64,000 nucleotides of DNA from Tigriopus japonicus (Eukaryota; Arthropoda; Copepoda; Harpacticoida; Harpacticidae). The notes under the pieces were generated by a model. It ran no database searches. It was not told the origin of the DNA and was given only the letters and a program-made list of their open reading frames with translations. Both the position numbers and the translations under genes were made by a program. Within the stretch, counting starts at the first letter, position 1; every line of letters begins with the position of its first letter. The stretch lies in contig CM021322.1 of assembly GCA_010645155.1 (NCBI GenBank), forward strand, positions 1,070,705 through 1,134,704, read 5' to 3'. Below, one piece after another: positions 37,901-48,400 of this stretch.

Positions 37901-40900
37901 GAGTAAGAAAGCATCTTAATTTGTGGATTTGCCGGCTATACCCAACGATATAATAGACATCATTAATTTTTTTGTGACTGATCCGGCAAAAAACATCAAG
38001 CAGAGGCACACACTGTTCCTTGAAACATCATAATCCTTTCATATGTGTATTCATTAACATATGAATGCCAGTTTTGTGTTATTCTCCTCTTTCAAGTTAC
38101 TTGATGAATAGTAAATTTAAGAGAAACACTTCAGAGTATAATAAAATTAGAATTTTCCTGGAACACTCATTTATTTCATTTTGATCCTCCCAAATTCGCG
38201 TCATGATTTAAAACTGTAGGAATGCAACAATCTTGCAAATGTGATCTATCAACCTTTTATGGATGGGTAGGTAAGTGTTCAAGCAACTTCCCCATTATCC
38301 AATCCGTTTACGCTCGTTCATTCACTTTCGGATCAATGAATACTCGTTCGGCTAAATATACCTTGTACGTAACGACAGGAGGGAAGCTCCGAGTTCTCTT
38401 TCACTCTCATGGGGAATTACTCTAAAAGCCGATGTCTTGCACCATCGCGCGTGTCGTCATCAATTCTCGATGGTGAAACTGAGTCCATCCATCCGCCCAT
38501 CTGGCTTTCCTGTTAATCCGAGTCTTAGGACTCATTTCCACTTTTGACGGAGAGCTGTCAAAGCCTCACATCGCTCAGATCCCAAAAAAGGAACACTACT
38601 AAGTCAAAGAGGGAACATGGGGAGCCCTGAAAAACCTTCATCTTCCACGTCACATGGCGAAGGCATGACGTTTCTCTCGCCTTTCCTACCGCCTCTTGTG
38701 CTCTTCTTTCCTTTGCAAAACCGGGCAGGAGGCCTTGCTCTACAGTCTTCCCTGAGTATTAGAGGCCTTGCCATGTGGAAAGGCCCTTCTGCACAGGAGT
38801 TCTTCCTAGAGTACACCAGGCAAGGAAATGTCCTTGTAAAGGTAAAACTGTGTTTGACAGGACTTTAAAATTGGTCAAGCCAGACTTCGGAACCAGACGA
38901 AGGAAATGGATCTGCAATGAGGATTGCTTGCAGCATAGCTGTCAGTCTTGTTTTTGAAAGAATTGACAATCTTTTTACTGAATGTCTGCTCTCACACAAG
39001 TGGTCTTTAAAGACTTGAAGATCATAGTCGTGGCGGTAAAATTGCATCACTGGTTGCACTCCAGTAGCATCTTGTACTTGGAAGCGTGTAGTGGTGAGTG
39101 GAAAACAGTGGCAGGAGGAAAATGGCAATAGTTGATGAAAATTGTTTCCTCTAAATCGTTTCCATGCGTGAGGAGCTCGCTTCTGACTTGCTTGCTACGC
39201 TCGATTTGAGGAATGTGAGTGGATGGATAGATAGATGGATGGATGGATGCGCGGATAGTTGTTCATGTGCTAGTAAAAGAAATAATGATAATACAACAAC
39301 AAAGTATGCGTTTCGTTCGTCCGTCCGTCCATTCGTGCAAGAGTCAAGTGAGGACGGGAAAACACGAACTTGTCACAGCAAAGCGCATTGGCGAATTCCA
39401 GTGCAACATTTGCGCTGGCCATTTGTGCAAAATTGAATGAATACCTTTTGCATGAGCGTCTAAACAGCTTAAAAAGAAAGAAAAGAACTGCCGTGTTGGT
39501 AAATTTGGGAAACCTTAAGGCATTCCCGTAAAGAACGAGTGTCTCCAAAATGCATGAATGAGGATGGTTATTGCTTGGCAGAACTGCAGCTACGTTTAGA
39601 AAAAAAGCGGAAGAAGGCCAAGCTAATCAGGGATAGCATAAACAAATGCGTGCCACAGACTTTTTCCTCTGTTTACAAGCCAGTCATCTTTGGCGGTTAA
39701 GGTATGTAGAATTTCGTGTTTGGCGTTTTGTGTCTCTGTGTGTATTTCCATTTGGTCCCAAGTTCCTTTTTTGTCCTCGTGTCATGAATTGTTTTACGGT
39801 TTAACAGTTTTTCTGCACAAGCTTGATTTCAATACGATCTTGAGAGGCGAATCATGACACAGAGAATTGAGTATCACACAAGTACACATTGGAGTTAGAA
39901 AAGGCCTTGCAGATCTTTCAGATCAAGAAGACGAACTTATCTCGAATGAAGCTACGACACAGAGGGTCATCTGAAAAGGAGGTATTCATTCTTGTGCCAT
40001 TTCCATCCAGATTTGTAGAAAAGAAGGTACGTTAAATGATGATTTGACTTCTCTCAAAGCTTGAACTCTCACAGTCAGTTATGATTATTGTAACACGATC
40101 AAACAAAAGAGATGCGTTGGGTGTTTCATATTTTTGTGCCGGTTCCTGCATCTTTGGCTTCTTTTTCTTGAAAAATACTGATTTTTTTTGCGTGTGTGGA
40201 AAGTGAAAAGCTAATTTCTTCCAAAATCTCCGGACTTCTCCTCCCTCAAGTGGCAAGCAAGCGAACATCAAGGTAATTGTGGTGCTCCAATTATACTACA
40301 GTTCTAAATGTAGGCATGGGTACTTGAAAACGATGGCTAGAATGCATCATCGTCTTCCTTGGAACTAAATATTGGAAGGGGAGTCATTTGAGAGATGTAA
40401 TTTGGCATCTCAATCTCTCCTTGTTGACGTTTGTCCTTCCATCAAGTCAAAACCAATCTAGCATCCATATTGAGGAAATTGAGGACATGAATTATGTCAT
40501 TGAACCATGTTTGTTCCCGTACAAAAGCTTGGTGAGGTGAAAGATTAGTGCAAGTAATGCAATCTAATAGCTTTTTCACCTCAGATTCCAATGATGTTCT
40601 TGATCTCCCCGCTTCATTCAGTCTAAGTCCTTTTCAATCTCGACATCACGAAATTGCCTCACTCTGTGTGTCGCTTTAATGTGACATGGATCTCGTCACT
40701 AAAAATAGCTTCACCGATCGCAGTGTCTGTACGTAGAGTACGCGCAAAAAAGCTCTTTTCGCTTTGGCAAGGTTGAGGCCACAAGCAAGCCACTCTTTTT
40801 TCCCCCTTTAATGGCAATGAATCGAACATGGTGTCGGAGCTAATGGAGCAGTAATATTAGCTGTTGGTTGGACCCGAAAATGCGTCGAAAGGGTTGTGAG

Positions 40901-41772
40901 AAGACCAGAGGAGATTCATTGAAAGTGCGTCAGACACAGGACCAAAAACCTGAATATGCCTCAAGGAGAGCGAGCTAAATGAGAAACCAGAGAGAAAGGG
41001 AGGGCGAGATTCATTCCCCGCCCACCCATCTAAAAAAAAGAGGAACAAGCAGAGTGAAAGACTGCCTTTCAGGTTCTCTCTCCTCTTTGGGTCATCTTGG
41101 CCTTCTCGCTCTAGGGCGAAAAACGGCGAATATGAGGTTTGCCCCTCTCTTGGCTGCCCGAAAGACATGAACGAGTTTGAGAGAATCCCCTCAGCCTACG
41201 TTGCATTCTTGGTTCCATAGTTGTGAATGAGTGTCTCGGCAGACGCCGGTATGAGCCTCTGCGTGTGCTTTGATACTTTTGCAGGTATTCCCTGTCATAA
41301 TGCCGGGAATTCATATCAATGAATGGCAAACAAAAGCCTGGCGCTCTTTCAATCGCACCCGGCGAATTGTAAATCTATATAGTCGTGGATCCAGGAATCC
41401 CGTGTATCTAATGACAGTTTTGATGCATGCATTTCAGAGTGGGACTTTACCTTTGATTCGACTTTGTTCCAAAAGATTGAGGATCTCCTCATCCAATTCA
41501 GGGAGGTGCGGGGATGCGTTATTGCTTCGAGCACTTATGACTGAAGGCAGACTCACTCGATCCTCCTCGACGGAGCTCAAAGATTCTCCGTGTTGACTGT
41601 CAACCTCGGTGAGGTCAAACGAGGATCCTGAGCTCAGAGATTGTCTTGAATGGGTATTGATAGGGACTCGGGATCCAGTTTGATTCGAGTCCGGGTAGAA
41701 ATCCAAGGTTGAGATCAACGAGTGGGTCAACAAGCTAGTCTTGAACACTGACACCGCACTGGGACTAGGCAT
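13172..41772 (-). CDS. Hr38: NR4A nuclear receptor (Hr38/NGFI-B/Nurr1 family), complete, seven coding exons
   Basis: Exons from 5' to 3': 41772-41451, 21340-21039, 19769-18745, 18651-18186, 17530-17310, 15775-15597 and 13428-13172. All join in phase, giving 923 aa. The order is a long low-complexity activation region (1 to about 575), a two-zinc-finger DNA-binding domain (581-650), the A-box [10 protein letters not shown] that lets NR4A proteins bind the NBRE as monomers, and a ligand-binding domain ending in the helix-12 sequence [14 protein letters not shown]. The DNA-binding domain is almost identical to other NR4A members. NR4A receptors are ligand-independent immediate-early transcription factors; the arthropod member also pairs with Ultraspiracle/RXR and serves as a neuronal activity marker in insects. 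Six exons are certain; assignment of the first exon, 20.1 kb upstream, rests on phase and on there being no rival gene. An alternative N-terminal exon exists at 19932-20253. Confidence 0.9.
13429..15596 (-). other. Hr38: NR4A intron between exons 6 and 7
   Basis: About 2.2 kb of AT-rich intron with long T runs (for example near 14251-14268). A 15-base unit (gtgaagctaaaattt) is tandemly doubled at about 14057-14093. No nested gene seen. Confidence 0.8.
14057..14093. repeat. Two-copy 15-bp tandem repeat
   Basis: Unit gtgaagctaaaattt repeated directly, with a partial third copy at the left edge. Confidence 0.8.
15597..15775 (-). CDS. Hr38: NR4A exon 6: middle of ligand-binding domain
   Basis: Phase 2 in, phase 1 out. 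Encodes [18 protein letters not shown], the [10 protein letters not shown] signature and [18 protein letters not shown], all characteristic of NR4A. Residues about 779-838. Confidence 0.97.
15776..17309 (-). other. Hr38: NR4A intron between exons 5 and 6
   Basis: About 1.5 kb. It contains a G-rich run at 17146-17162 (plus strand), interrupted only by a single A. No gene recognised; the frame at 16789-17169 shows no family features. Confidence 0.75.
17146..17162 (+). repeat. G-tract
   Basis: Nearly uninterrupted run of G within an NR4A intron. On the transcribed RNA it would read as a C tract. Confidence 0.8.
17310..17530 (-). CDS. Hr38: NR4A exon 5: start of ligand-binding domain
   Basis: Phase 0 in (acceptor ttgttccag), phase 2 out (GTAAGT). 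Encodes [38 protein letters not shown] and [11 protein letters not shown], the conserved helix 3-5 region of NR4A receptors. Residues 706-778. Confidence 0.97.
17531..18185 (-). other. Hr38: NR4A intron between exons 4 and 5
   Basis: 655-base intron; nothing further recognised. Confidence 0.85.
18186..18651 (-). CDS. Hr38: NR4A exon 4: DNA-binding domain
   Basis: Encodes both zinc fingers. First-finger cysteines are near residues 581, 584, 598 and 601 with P-box [10 protein letters not shown]; second-finger cysteines are near 617, 623, 633 and 636. The C-terminal extension [20 protein letters not shown] gives monomer binding to AAAGGTCA. A Pro-rich linker and a Ser-rich hinge follow. Phase 2 in after tttctttcag, phase 0 out at GTAAGT. 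Confidence 0.99.
18745..19769 (-). CDS. Hr38: NR4A exon 3: activation domain (AF-1)
   Basis: 1025-base exon, phase 0 in and phase 2 out (GGGTGAGT). Encodes a low-complexity region rich in Ser, Pro, His, Gln and Gly, with short blocks such as [15 protein letters not shown] and ASGQP-like stretches, typical of NR4A N-terminal activation domains. The block LPSFLDTYT resembles the conserved 'LPSFSTFMD' patch of vertebrate members. Residues 209-549. Confidence 0.93.
19932..20253 (-). CDS. Hr38: NR4A alternative N-terminal exon with its own start codon
   Basis: This segment lies between exons 2 and 3. It has a strong acceptor at 20254-20255 (ttattttctttcag) and a donor GTATGG after 19932 in phase 0. 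An ATG at 20105 opens 58 codons ([15 protein letters not shown] to [10 protein letters not shown]) that run straight into exon 3. The frame upstream of that ATG is stopped by TGA, and neither exon 1 nor exon 2 can splice to the strong acceptor without an immediate stop. It is therefore best read as 5' UTR plus first coding exon of a second mRNA. Weaker acceptors inside it would be in phase with exon 1 and could make it a mutually exclusive exon instead. Confidence 0.65.
21039..21340 (-). CDS. Hr38: NR4A exon 2: Thr/Ser/Ala-rich segment ending in His/Gln runs
   Basis: Acceptor ttcctcttag, phase 1 in; donor GTAAGC, phase 0 out. Encodes a Thr/Ser/Ala/Pro-rich stretch ([16 protein letters not shown]...) and a terminal block with runs of four His, five Gln and five His before TTAHQQ. 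Such runs are common in arthropod transcription factor activation domains and are encoded here by unstable CAT/CAA/CAG triplets. Residues 108-208. Confidence 0.85.
25473..25520. repeat. GTAA/GTGA/GT compound microsatellite
   Basis: Tetranucleotide GTAA and GTGA repeats passing into a GT-rich tract. Confidence 0.85.
28843..28953. repeat. CT-rich tract followed by a perfect GA repeat
   Basis: A CTCT/CTTT-rich stretch (28843-28900) is followed, after about 17 bases, by an uninterrupted GA repeat of about 18 units (28918-28953). The two arms are complementary and could form a hairpin. Confidence 0.9.
30961..30991. repeat. CA dinucleotide microsatellite
   Basis: Ten CA units followed by CTCA repeats. 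Confidence 0.92.
39221..39249. repeat. GGAT/GATA tetranucleotide repeat
   Basis: Seven tetranucleotide units of GGAT and GATA in the NR4A intron. Confidence 0.88.
41451..41772 (-). CDS. Hr38: NR4A exon 1 (inferred): N-terminal 107 codons
   Basis: Begins at an ATG with an in-frame TGA five codons upstream and ends at the donor GTAAAG in phase 1. The exon at 21340, whose acceptor needs phase 1 input, is the only downstream minus-strand exon that fits. The peptide is Ser-rich and acidic ([30 protein letters not shown]) and ends in [17 protein letters not shown], a possible short amphipathic helix. No named domain. An independent gene is the alternative, but no other acceptor or domain supports one. 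A perfect CRE about 750 bases upstream fits an NR4A promoter. Confidence 0.62.
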
Positions 41773-42190
41773 GAAGAAGGATCCAGTAAATCACGGTCCA
41801 CATCACACAAGGAGTAACTCTTCTCATCTCCTGAAGCAAAAAATCTATCCCGAAAGGGAACGGAAGACTTTTGTCGCACTGTGGGAGAACGATATCTAGA
41901 TCGAGTTCGGACTGAGTGGAGACAGATATCGTGTTGCCCGAATATCGGTTCGCGAGCGACTAAAGTCTTGAGGTAGCCTCATCCCGAGGATATGATTCTA
42001 ACTTCATTTTCTGAAGGCGTGAGAGGTTCCTTCCCGGTGAAGACAATGATTGCACATGCAGAGGGCCCCTTCCTGACTACATACTACATGCTGCCGACGC
42101 CAAAGCATCATCATCGCAAAGACTGCACCCTTACTTATTCTGTTTCCCTCGGTCGGTCTTGTGTTTCTCGCACGTTCGTTGGGTCCTTCC

Positions 42191-42220
42191 GTCGTCATCG
42201 TCGCCGTCGTCGTCGTCGTC
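42191..42220. repeat. CGT triplet repeat
   Basis: Imperfect CGT repeat, probably within the NR4A 5' UTR, where it would be an ACG/GAC repeat in the RNA. Confidence 0.85.
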
Positions 42221-42397
42221 CCTCTGTCCGGGCTGATCATTCACTTCAATGTGTAGTACCTTCATGCTCCACTCAACTACATCCACACAGAAGTCAGCCG
42301 GTGTGTAATCACTTCCAAAGAGAACGAGATACAGTGAGTGAACGGAGTGAGTGGTCCCTCTGCACCTACATCATCCTCACGGACCATCGTTGAGATA

Positions 42398-42434
42398 CAC
42401 TCACTCACTCACTTACTCACTCGCTCGCTCACAC
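42398..42434. repeat. CACT tetranucleotide repeat
   Basis: CACT repeat with CTTA and CGCT variants, just downstream of the CRE in the direction of NR4A transcription. Confidence 0.88.
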
Positions 42435-42525
42435 ACCCCGTGTCCAGCCCACCAGCTGTTCCCGTGTCGTCACACCTTGCCCCATTCTCAGAGCAATTGT
42501 GACATCACACTCACACACCTTTCCA

Positions 42526-42533
42526 TGACGTCA
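42526..42533. promoter_or_regulatory. Perfect cAMP response element TGACGTCA
   Basis: The only full palindromic CRE that I found in the window. It lies 754 bases upstream of the inferred NR4A ATG. A related TGACATCA lies 26 bases away at 42500-42507. CREB-driven CREs are established in vertebrate NR4A promoters. About one perfect CRE is expected by chance in 64 kb, so the position is what makes it meaningful. Confidence 0.55.
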
Positions 42534-42600
42534 TCGTGGATCCCCCATGGTCCACAAAGTAGAGGCTTGATCCCCATCCTCGTGCCTCATCCTCTGCCAA

Positions 42601-44677
42601 GTCATGACGCTTCTTCTCTGATCCTTCCATTCTGCTCAGTCTTCCACTCGTCCGAGTGCAAGCAAGCCCTTGGCCCATTCAGTGCTTTCTCCTAAAGTTG
42701 GGCCCCACTTTCAATGAATGTGGCGCTTGCTCCGTTGTCTTCGGTAGGCCCATTGAGCAGACAAGCAGGTCTTCTTCCAAAGCCGGAAAGAGGCCTTCCC
42801 TTCCCATTTTCGCGGCTTTCATCTTGGGCCTGCGTGGTACATACGACATTCACAGTTCTTTTAGCTTTGGGAATCACCACCAGGGACCCCAAAAACAGAC
42901 GAGCACTGGTCTGAATCCATGGAACAAATGTACGTGCAACACCTTTCTCCAAACTTGAAGTTCTGGAAAAAAGGAGCTTCGCCCAGAGTTCAGTTCGTAC
43001 CTTACAGTTGTCTAGGGATGACGGCTACCGACGAGAAAATCTTGTACTTTTGTGTTTCATGAACTATGACAAACTTCAAACGTGTGGCTTTGAGTTGCAT
43101 ACTTCCGAGCTTCGTCATTTGAGTCATCAAATGTTGATGTGATACTTTTTCCTCAAAACATCAACGTACAAATGTATGATGTGTATGCATTAAAATCTAC
43201 TTGTGTGTACTTTTCAATGATTGAGTCCGTTAGCCCTTATTTGCCCGAACCTTGGTGTTATCCGTTGGTGCAAGTCAGTGTTTTTGTTTGATAAAGAGAC
43301 CCTAGGTGCAATCATTCAAGTGATCTCATTTTATTAATAAAGCACATCTCATTAAAGATGGCGGTTGTTGATGAAAAATCATGTCTGGAGACAAAAAAAG
43401 CATTTTGACTGCGTATACCGATTTCTCTCGTGAACCAATCCGCCAAGATGTGAAATGAGCAAGACACCAAACCCTCAAGTGTGCGAGTTGCTCAAGCTGA
43501 TGAGTTAATTATTACGTTCTTACCTTGCATGACGGCTTTTGGAGCGTTTTAAATAGGAACTTTTTAGCGCGTGCGACCTTTTGATCTCAATATAATGGCA
43601 AACTTAAGTGTATGTGCTTGGGGATTTTGAAGGTGAGAACTCGAAGGATGAAAAGAAGACGGGTTAAGATCTCTTTCCCCCTTTTTTCGTTCACTCAAAC
43701 TCCGACTCTCGGGGATGAGTCTTAATTCGTTTATATGGGTCTTATAAAAAGCCAAGAATACTCGAATATGTTTGGTACTTTTTCACATACGTCGCAAAAT
43801 TCGTGCTCTCGATGTAGTTTGAGGTTCAAGGTCGATGGAAATTCAAAATCTTTAGCCACAATGCGGCTGCCATCATTCTAAGTGAGACGGAACTAATATC
43901 TCTTCTCCTGATTTTCAATCTTAGTTGGGTCGCTGCTGTGGCGGTTGTTGTTCCTGCTGCAGATCTCAAAGAAATCGACCGGTTTCATGAAAACAGCAGG
44001 GTGGCGATTTCTAGCCAAAGCATCAAGATCCTAATTGTATTTGGAGCTTCGTGGTTCAACTGCCAATCTTTCGTACTCGGGATACCTAAAACATTGAATG
44101 GCAATGGCCAATTATGCCTTTTGCCTCTTACATGGCGACCTTGAATAGTTTTATGCGAGTGCTGCTGTTTCCACAATGGCATTGATGTTTGATGAAAGTG
44201 ATCTGCAGTCAAAGAGGTCAAGATTGCCTGGAGCGCGGTCAATGTGGATGAAGAAGAAATGATAGAGAGGTGTTTGCATGTCGGATTACCAGGAAAAGAC
44301 CCGCCATATAAAACCCAATCCAAAGAAGCATGATCAGGAAGAAGAACATGAAGACAAGACGAGCCAGCTGAAGGATAACAACGCCGACCATCTCGATTAC
44401 ATCGAAGCATGACGTGTGGTTTAAGCGAGTAACCCTTATGGGACGATGGAAATAGACTTCGACAAACGGAAACCCATATATACCAAAACATGTTCCCACC
44501 GAAAACAAATGAATTAAGTGTTTTTTCAAAGAAAAAAGAGACATGGCTGATCTTAAGATAATAGTTTGGCTGGAAGCCCCTTTCTCGAATTGTCATGGAA
44601 CTCGCATTCATTAGCAGGCTTGTGACATTAATTGGCCTTACATAAGGTCGTACGACGAAAGTCGGAAGGACTGCAAC
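42601..44677. other. Intergenic DNA upstream of NR4A, with an ambiguous short-ORF locus
   Basis: No recognised gene. Between 43939 and 44544 both strands carry spliceable short ORFs: a hydrophobic peptide on the minus strand and a very acidic one on the plus strand (see findings). The remaining sequence shows nothing. Confidence 0.45.
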
Positions 44678-45442
44678 TAGAGTGGCCGAAAATATTTAAT
44701 TTTGAAGGCCTAATATTTTAATATCATTAAAGAAAATTACATCAAAATATTTCAGAGAGTATTTAGATCGTACCCAAAGCATTTCTTGGAAAGCATTTCT
44801 TGGGAAATATATTGGTATTGTTTCAATGACATTAGTAGTGACAGGAGCTTTAGACGAATAAACTTTTTCGACTTTTATCGCCTTTCTCGTCTTTCACCTT
44901 TTATTTTTGCGAAAATTTTATTCGTCTAATTTGAATTACATCGTCTTTTTTTTGTCTGATTGGGCAAATTTATTTGTTTTTTCTCGTCTAAGTTGACAGC
45001 TTTTTTCCGCTGAAACTCCCTGTCCTTAGACACCAGTGTAGGTTAACAGTAGGTTACTGTTAAAACCTTTTATGGATTTTTGGTAAAATATTCAATCCCA
45101 AAACTCTAGCATGTTTCTGGTGGGAGCTGCAATTAAAAAAACAACAACAAATTATTTGATGTTAAAACGACGCAAAAAGGGAATAAATGCATTGTGGTGT
45201 GTTCCTAAGTTTGGGAGAACTTCTTAAAATCAATTCATTTTTCATCGGAAATCAGATTTCCTCGAAGAAATCAAGAAACATTTTGAAATCATTCACATTC
45301 TTGAAACAATGGATGAAATAACGGTGATTTCCCGTTGATTTTTTTCAGAAGTTGCTCGAGTATTAAAAATCTGCTCGAAATAGCAAAATATCTAAAAGAA
45401 AGAAATATTTATTTATTTACTTGAATATTTTCGGCCGCTCTA
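44678..45442. mobile_element. Nonautonomous DNA transposon (MITE-like, possibly hAT) with terminal inverted repeats
   Basis: The left end reads TAGAGTGGCCGAAAATATT and the right end, reverse-complemented, reads TAGAGCGGCCGAAAATATT: 19 bases with one mismatch, outward-facing, 765 bp apart. The flanking octamers actgcaac and attataac share five of eight bases, which may be a decayed 8-bp target duplication as made by hAT elements; the YAGNG-type start also fits hAT. No transposase ORF is present. Inside, a perfect 12-bp inverted repeat (tagacgaataaa at 44851-44862, its complement at 44917-44928) and a direct repeat aagcatttcttgg near 44779-44805 are seen. Confidence 0.72.
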
Positions 45443-48400
45443 ATTATAACCAATTGTAAGGAATTAAATGCACTTATCATTATTGCTATTTTTATGTTGA
45501 CATACAAGATATAGAACAAGCCCAAAGAGCAATCTGGCATTAGAAAGCATTTCCTCGTTGACACAAATGCTCAGTCTAGGTTTACTGCGAGATCGTAGAT
45601 CAAGATACTCACGACGCGAGAGTGGAAGTGATGACAACTCGGTTGAAAGTTTATGGACTCAGACAAAAATCTTGACGATGGGGACGACCAAATGACCATA
45701 AACGGTTGGGACTCCCGACTGTGCACCTCTCTTTCTCCACATTGTCTGCATTTTTCACATGGAAATGCAGTCCTGACAAAAAAAAAAAGGCTAGCTGTCT
45801 GCTTAAGCTGCGACTAGGTCATTTTCATATTCATCATTTGCGTCTGGAAAGATTTGAATGATAGAAGCTTTTGCCGATTCGGGCATGAGGAGCCCTTTTT
45901 TGCCTTGAAATCGACTTGTTTTACAACTCTTTGGACTTTGCATGATGGATTCAGAGGGCAAAAGGTTCAAATGGTTTACAAGATGGGAAAACGAGTTTTG
46001 GGTGAAATTTCTAGCTTGGCTTCCAAAGAAGATGACACAGGTTTGTTAATGAACGGACGAACTTGTGGAATGAGCTGAGGCCAAAGCTTCGAAGAAATAC
46101 CGATAAATCTCATAAATCACGGAGCGTCGTGAGTGGAAACAAAGTTAAACCAATTTAGTAGACAAAAGCCCTACTAACCAAGCCTCGTATTAACACGCTT
46201 GAAAGTAATACAGTATGTATTGTAATGAACTATAGAAACTTAATTGTTACTTTCTCGTACACTTGGGTGTATCATGACCACAACAACCCCTCTGATGTCA
46301 TGATAAATATTAACATTTATTGATCTGACCAGGCTTTCCTTCAGCCAAAATTGCAATTCTGGTAAACACGAGATAAGTTAACATTTTCCCCAGTATCAAC
46401 ATACAATCATCTCTAAAGGACATCAATATGAAAGAAATAACTGAGTTCAAAGTTTGTTCAGCCTCATATGTCAAGCAAACTCTTCGGTAAATAAGGTAGC
46501 TGTAGTATACACAAATTTGTATTACCACTGTTCGCTCCAGAAAGATTCTTAAACGAAGTAAGTGAACGATTTTCAGTTGCACTTTGCAATACAATGCAGT
46601 ACGTTATTGACGCGAATTGCAATGACTCAATTTTGCAAGTCCTAATCGCAATTTGTTGGGATTGAGCACAAGTTTGTGTGACGTACAAAGACACACATTC
46701 ATAAACTAACAAAAGTATAAAAAGCTTGCCTGGGTCATAACGGACGTCGTGAATAGATTTAAACTGACGTCTCGAAAAGACTAATATTTTTATTCTTATG
46801 TTGATTAATTTGTCAAAAAGCGGCCGAATTTCCGGCCGATTCAGTAAATTTGGAAGAAACAAAAGGATCACAATTCACAAAATAGCACATTAAGGACATC
46901 TAATATCGTTAACATTTAATCGATCGAAATAATGCCTGTCGAAAAATTCAAAAACCTTTGAGGATAAAGAAATGGAGAAATCATTTAATTGCTTTTTAAT
47001 TTTGTGCATCTTAAGCTAGACATGTACCTTTAAGATACATCGCTTGTCATAGAAATGACAGAGCAAGGACGATTGTGACCAGTCTGATGATGTCGATTTT
47101 AAGTGATGCCTTTATCTTGGGGAAGCCTCTTTGAATGATTTCATAATTGACACGAAATAGACGTGTCTTGTTTACATGGACAACATTACGTATCACGTGG
47201 GCTAACTGTGAGAAACCAGACAAAGTTGAACCATTGGGACCCACAAAACATTTTGTCTTTACAAAACCCAGTGAATCATTTTTGATTTTGGAAATTTGTG
47301 GTATCCTGAATTTTGGACCTTTATTAAAATCATTTCATGCTTAGATTTTCAAGTTATCGAGCTTTCATCGAGACCCTCTTTATCATATCATTATAAAGTA
47401 CAATTTGATTTATAAGTAATGTTCAGTTTGTCGCATTTACTGTATGTACATGTACGAGAAATACAAATTTGAGAATAGCTTCGGGTCTTGATTCAGTTCT
47501 TGGAAGGTCCCAAAATCTCCCTTCTCGCGAGTGTCGTGATGAGTTTTGTGGAGTTCATATTAAAAGTCTTCAATCATCGTTTTCCATTTCAATCACATTC
47601 TCGATCGAGCTTTGCTATTAACTGATGAATGAGAGGAAAAACCAGCAGCGCTATGGTGCCGCTCAGAAATGTGTATTTTCAGTCAATATGGGATGTGAAG
47701 GCATCCGAGCTCCCCGCAAAGGTATTCGTACTCACTTCGTCGTCGCTTGATCGAGTCAAGCGAGGTATTTAGCTAATGATTTAGGAGTATTTTTGGTTGC
47801 CAGAGCTCATGGCAAGAGGACGACACCGCCAGTGCATTCGTGAAGATTCAATCTCAGATTATCTGGATGCCCTATCGGGGTGAAGGTTTTAAGAATTTCA
47901 ACTCGCTTCACGGCAAGTATATGCAGATCATACTCTTTCTTTTAAGGATTCCTTACACACTTACTTAACAGTTGAAACTGCTAAGTGCCTTCCATTCGCC
48001 ATCCTCCATCAGTTTTAATGACCAAGGCAAGTTATGGGCCTTCTTCTATTGAAATATGTTAACAAGCTGTCACATTAATTACAGCAAGAATTATTTTTGC
48101 CCATTGTTCACAAATTGGGTGAGTAAGCAATTCTCAACCGCATTTATTGCCTTGTAGGCTTTACTTTTGGTAGAGCCGTATGGCACGGTTTGGCCCAGCA
48201 CATTTTCAACTGCGTCTTGGGGTCTTATCTCCCTCCACTTTAGTCAATTCGAGGCATTCGAGAAGGGATCCAATTTGTATGCAAACGGGCGAATTTAATG
48301 AGTGGGACACTCCTGAAGAATGAAGCCATCAGAAAAATGGAAAACCCACGTTTTCACTAGACAACCCCATGAATGGTATTTACACTGGCACACAATCAAG

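Larger units (their letters stand above)
21341..41450 (-). other. Hr38: Very large first intron of NR4A (20.1 kb)
   Basis: No gene could be supported in this interval on either strand. It contains scattered microsatellites, a CT/GA inverted block near 28.9 kb, a CA repeat near 30.97 kb, one perfect NBRE-like octamer at 24365-24372, and a possible cassette exon near 35.2 kb. It probably carries enhancers, but none can be identified from sequence alone. Confidence 0.6.
41773..42600 (-). promoter_or_regulatory. Hr38: Inferred NR4A 5' UTR and core promoter region
   Basis: C/T-rich on the plus strand, with a CGT triplet tract (42191-42220) and a CACT tract (42398-42434). There is no TATA box in the minus direction. 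Contains a perfect CRE at 42526-42533 and a one-mismatch copy at 42500-42507. The transcription start cannot be placed exactly. Confidence 0.45.

Noticed and set aside
41992..42393. Plus-strand 133-codon frame opposite the NR4A promoter and 5' UTR
   Set aside because: Composition is driven by CGT and CACT repeats (Arg and Ser/His runs); no domain.
46464..46871. Minus-strand 135-codon frame
   Set aside because: AT-rich, no motif, no supporting signals; consistent with a chance frame.
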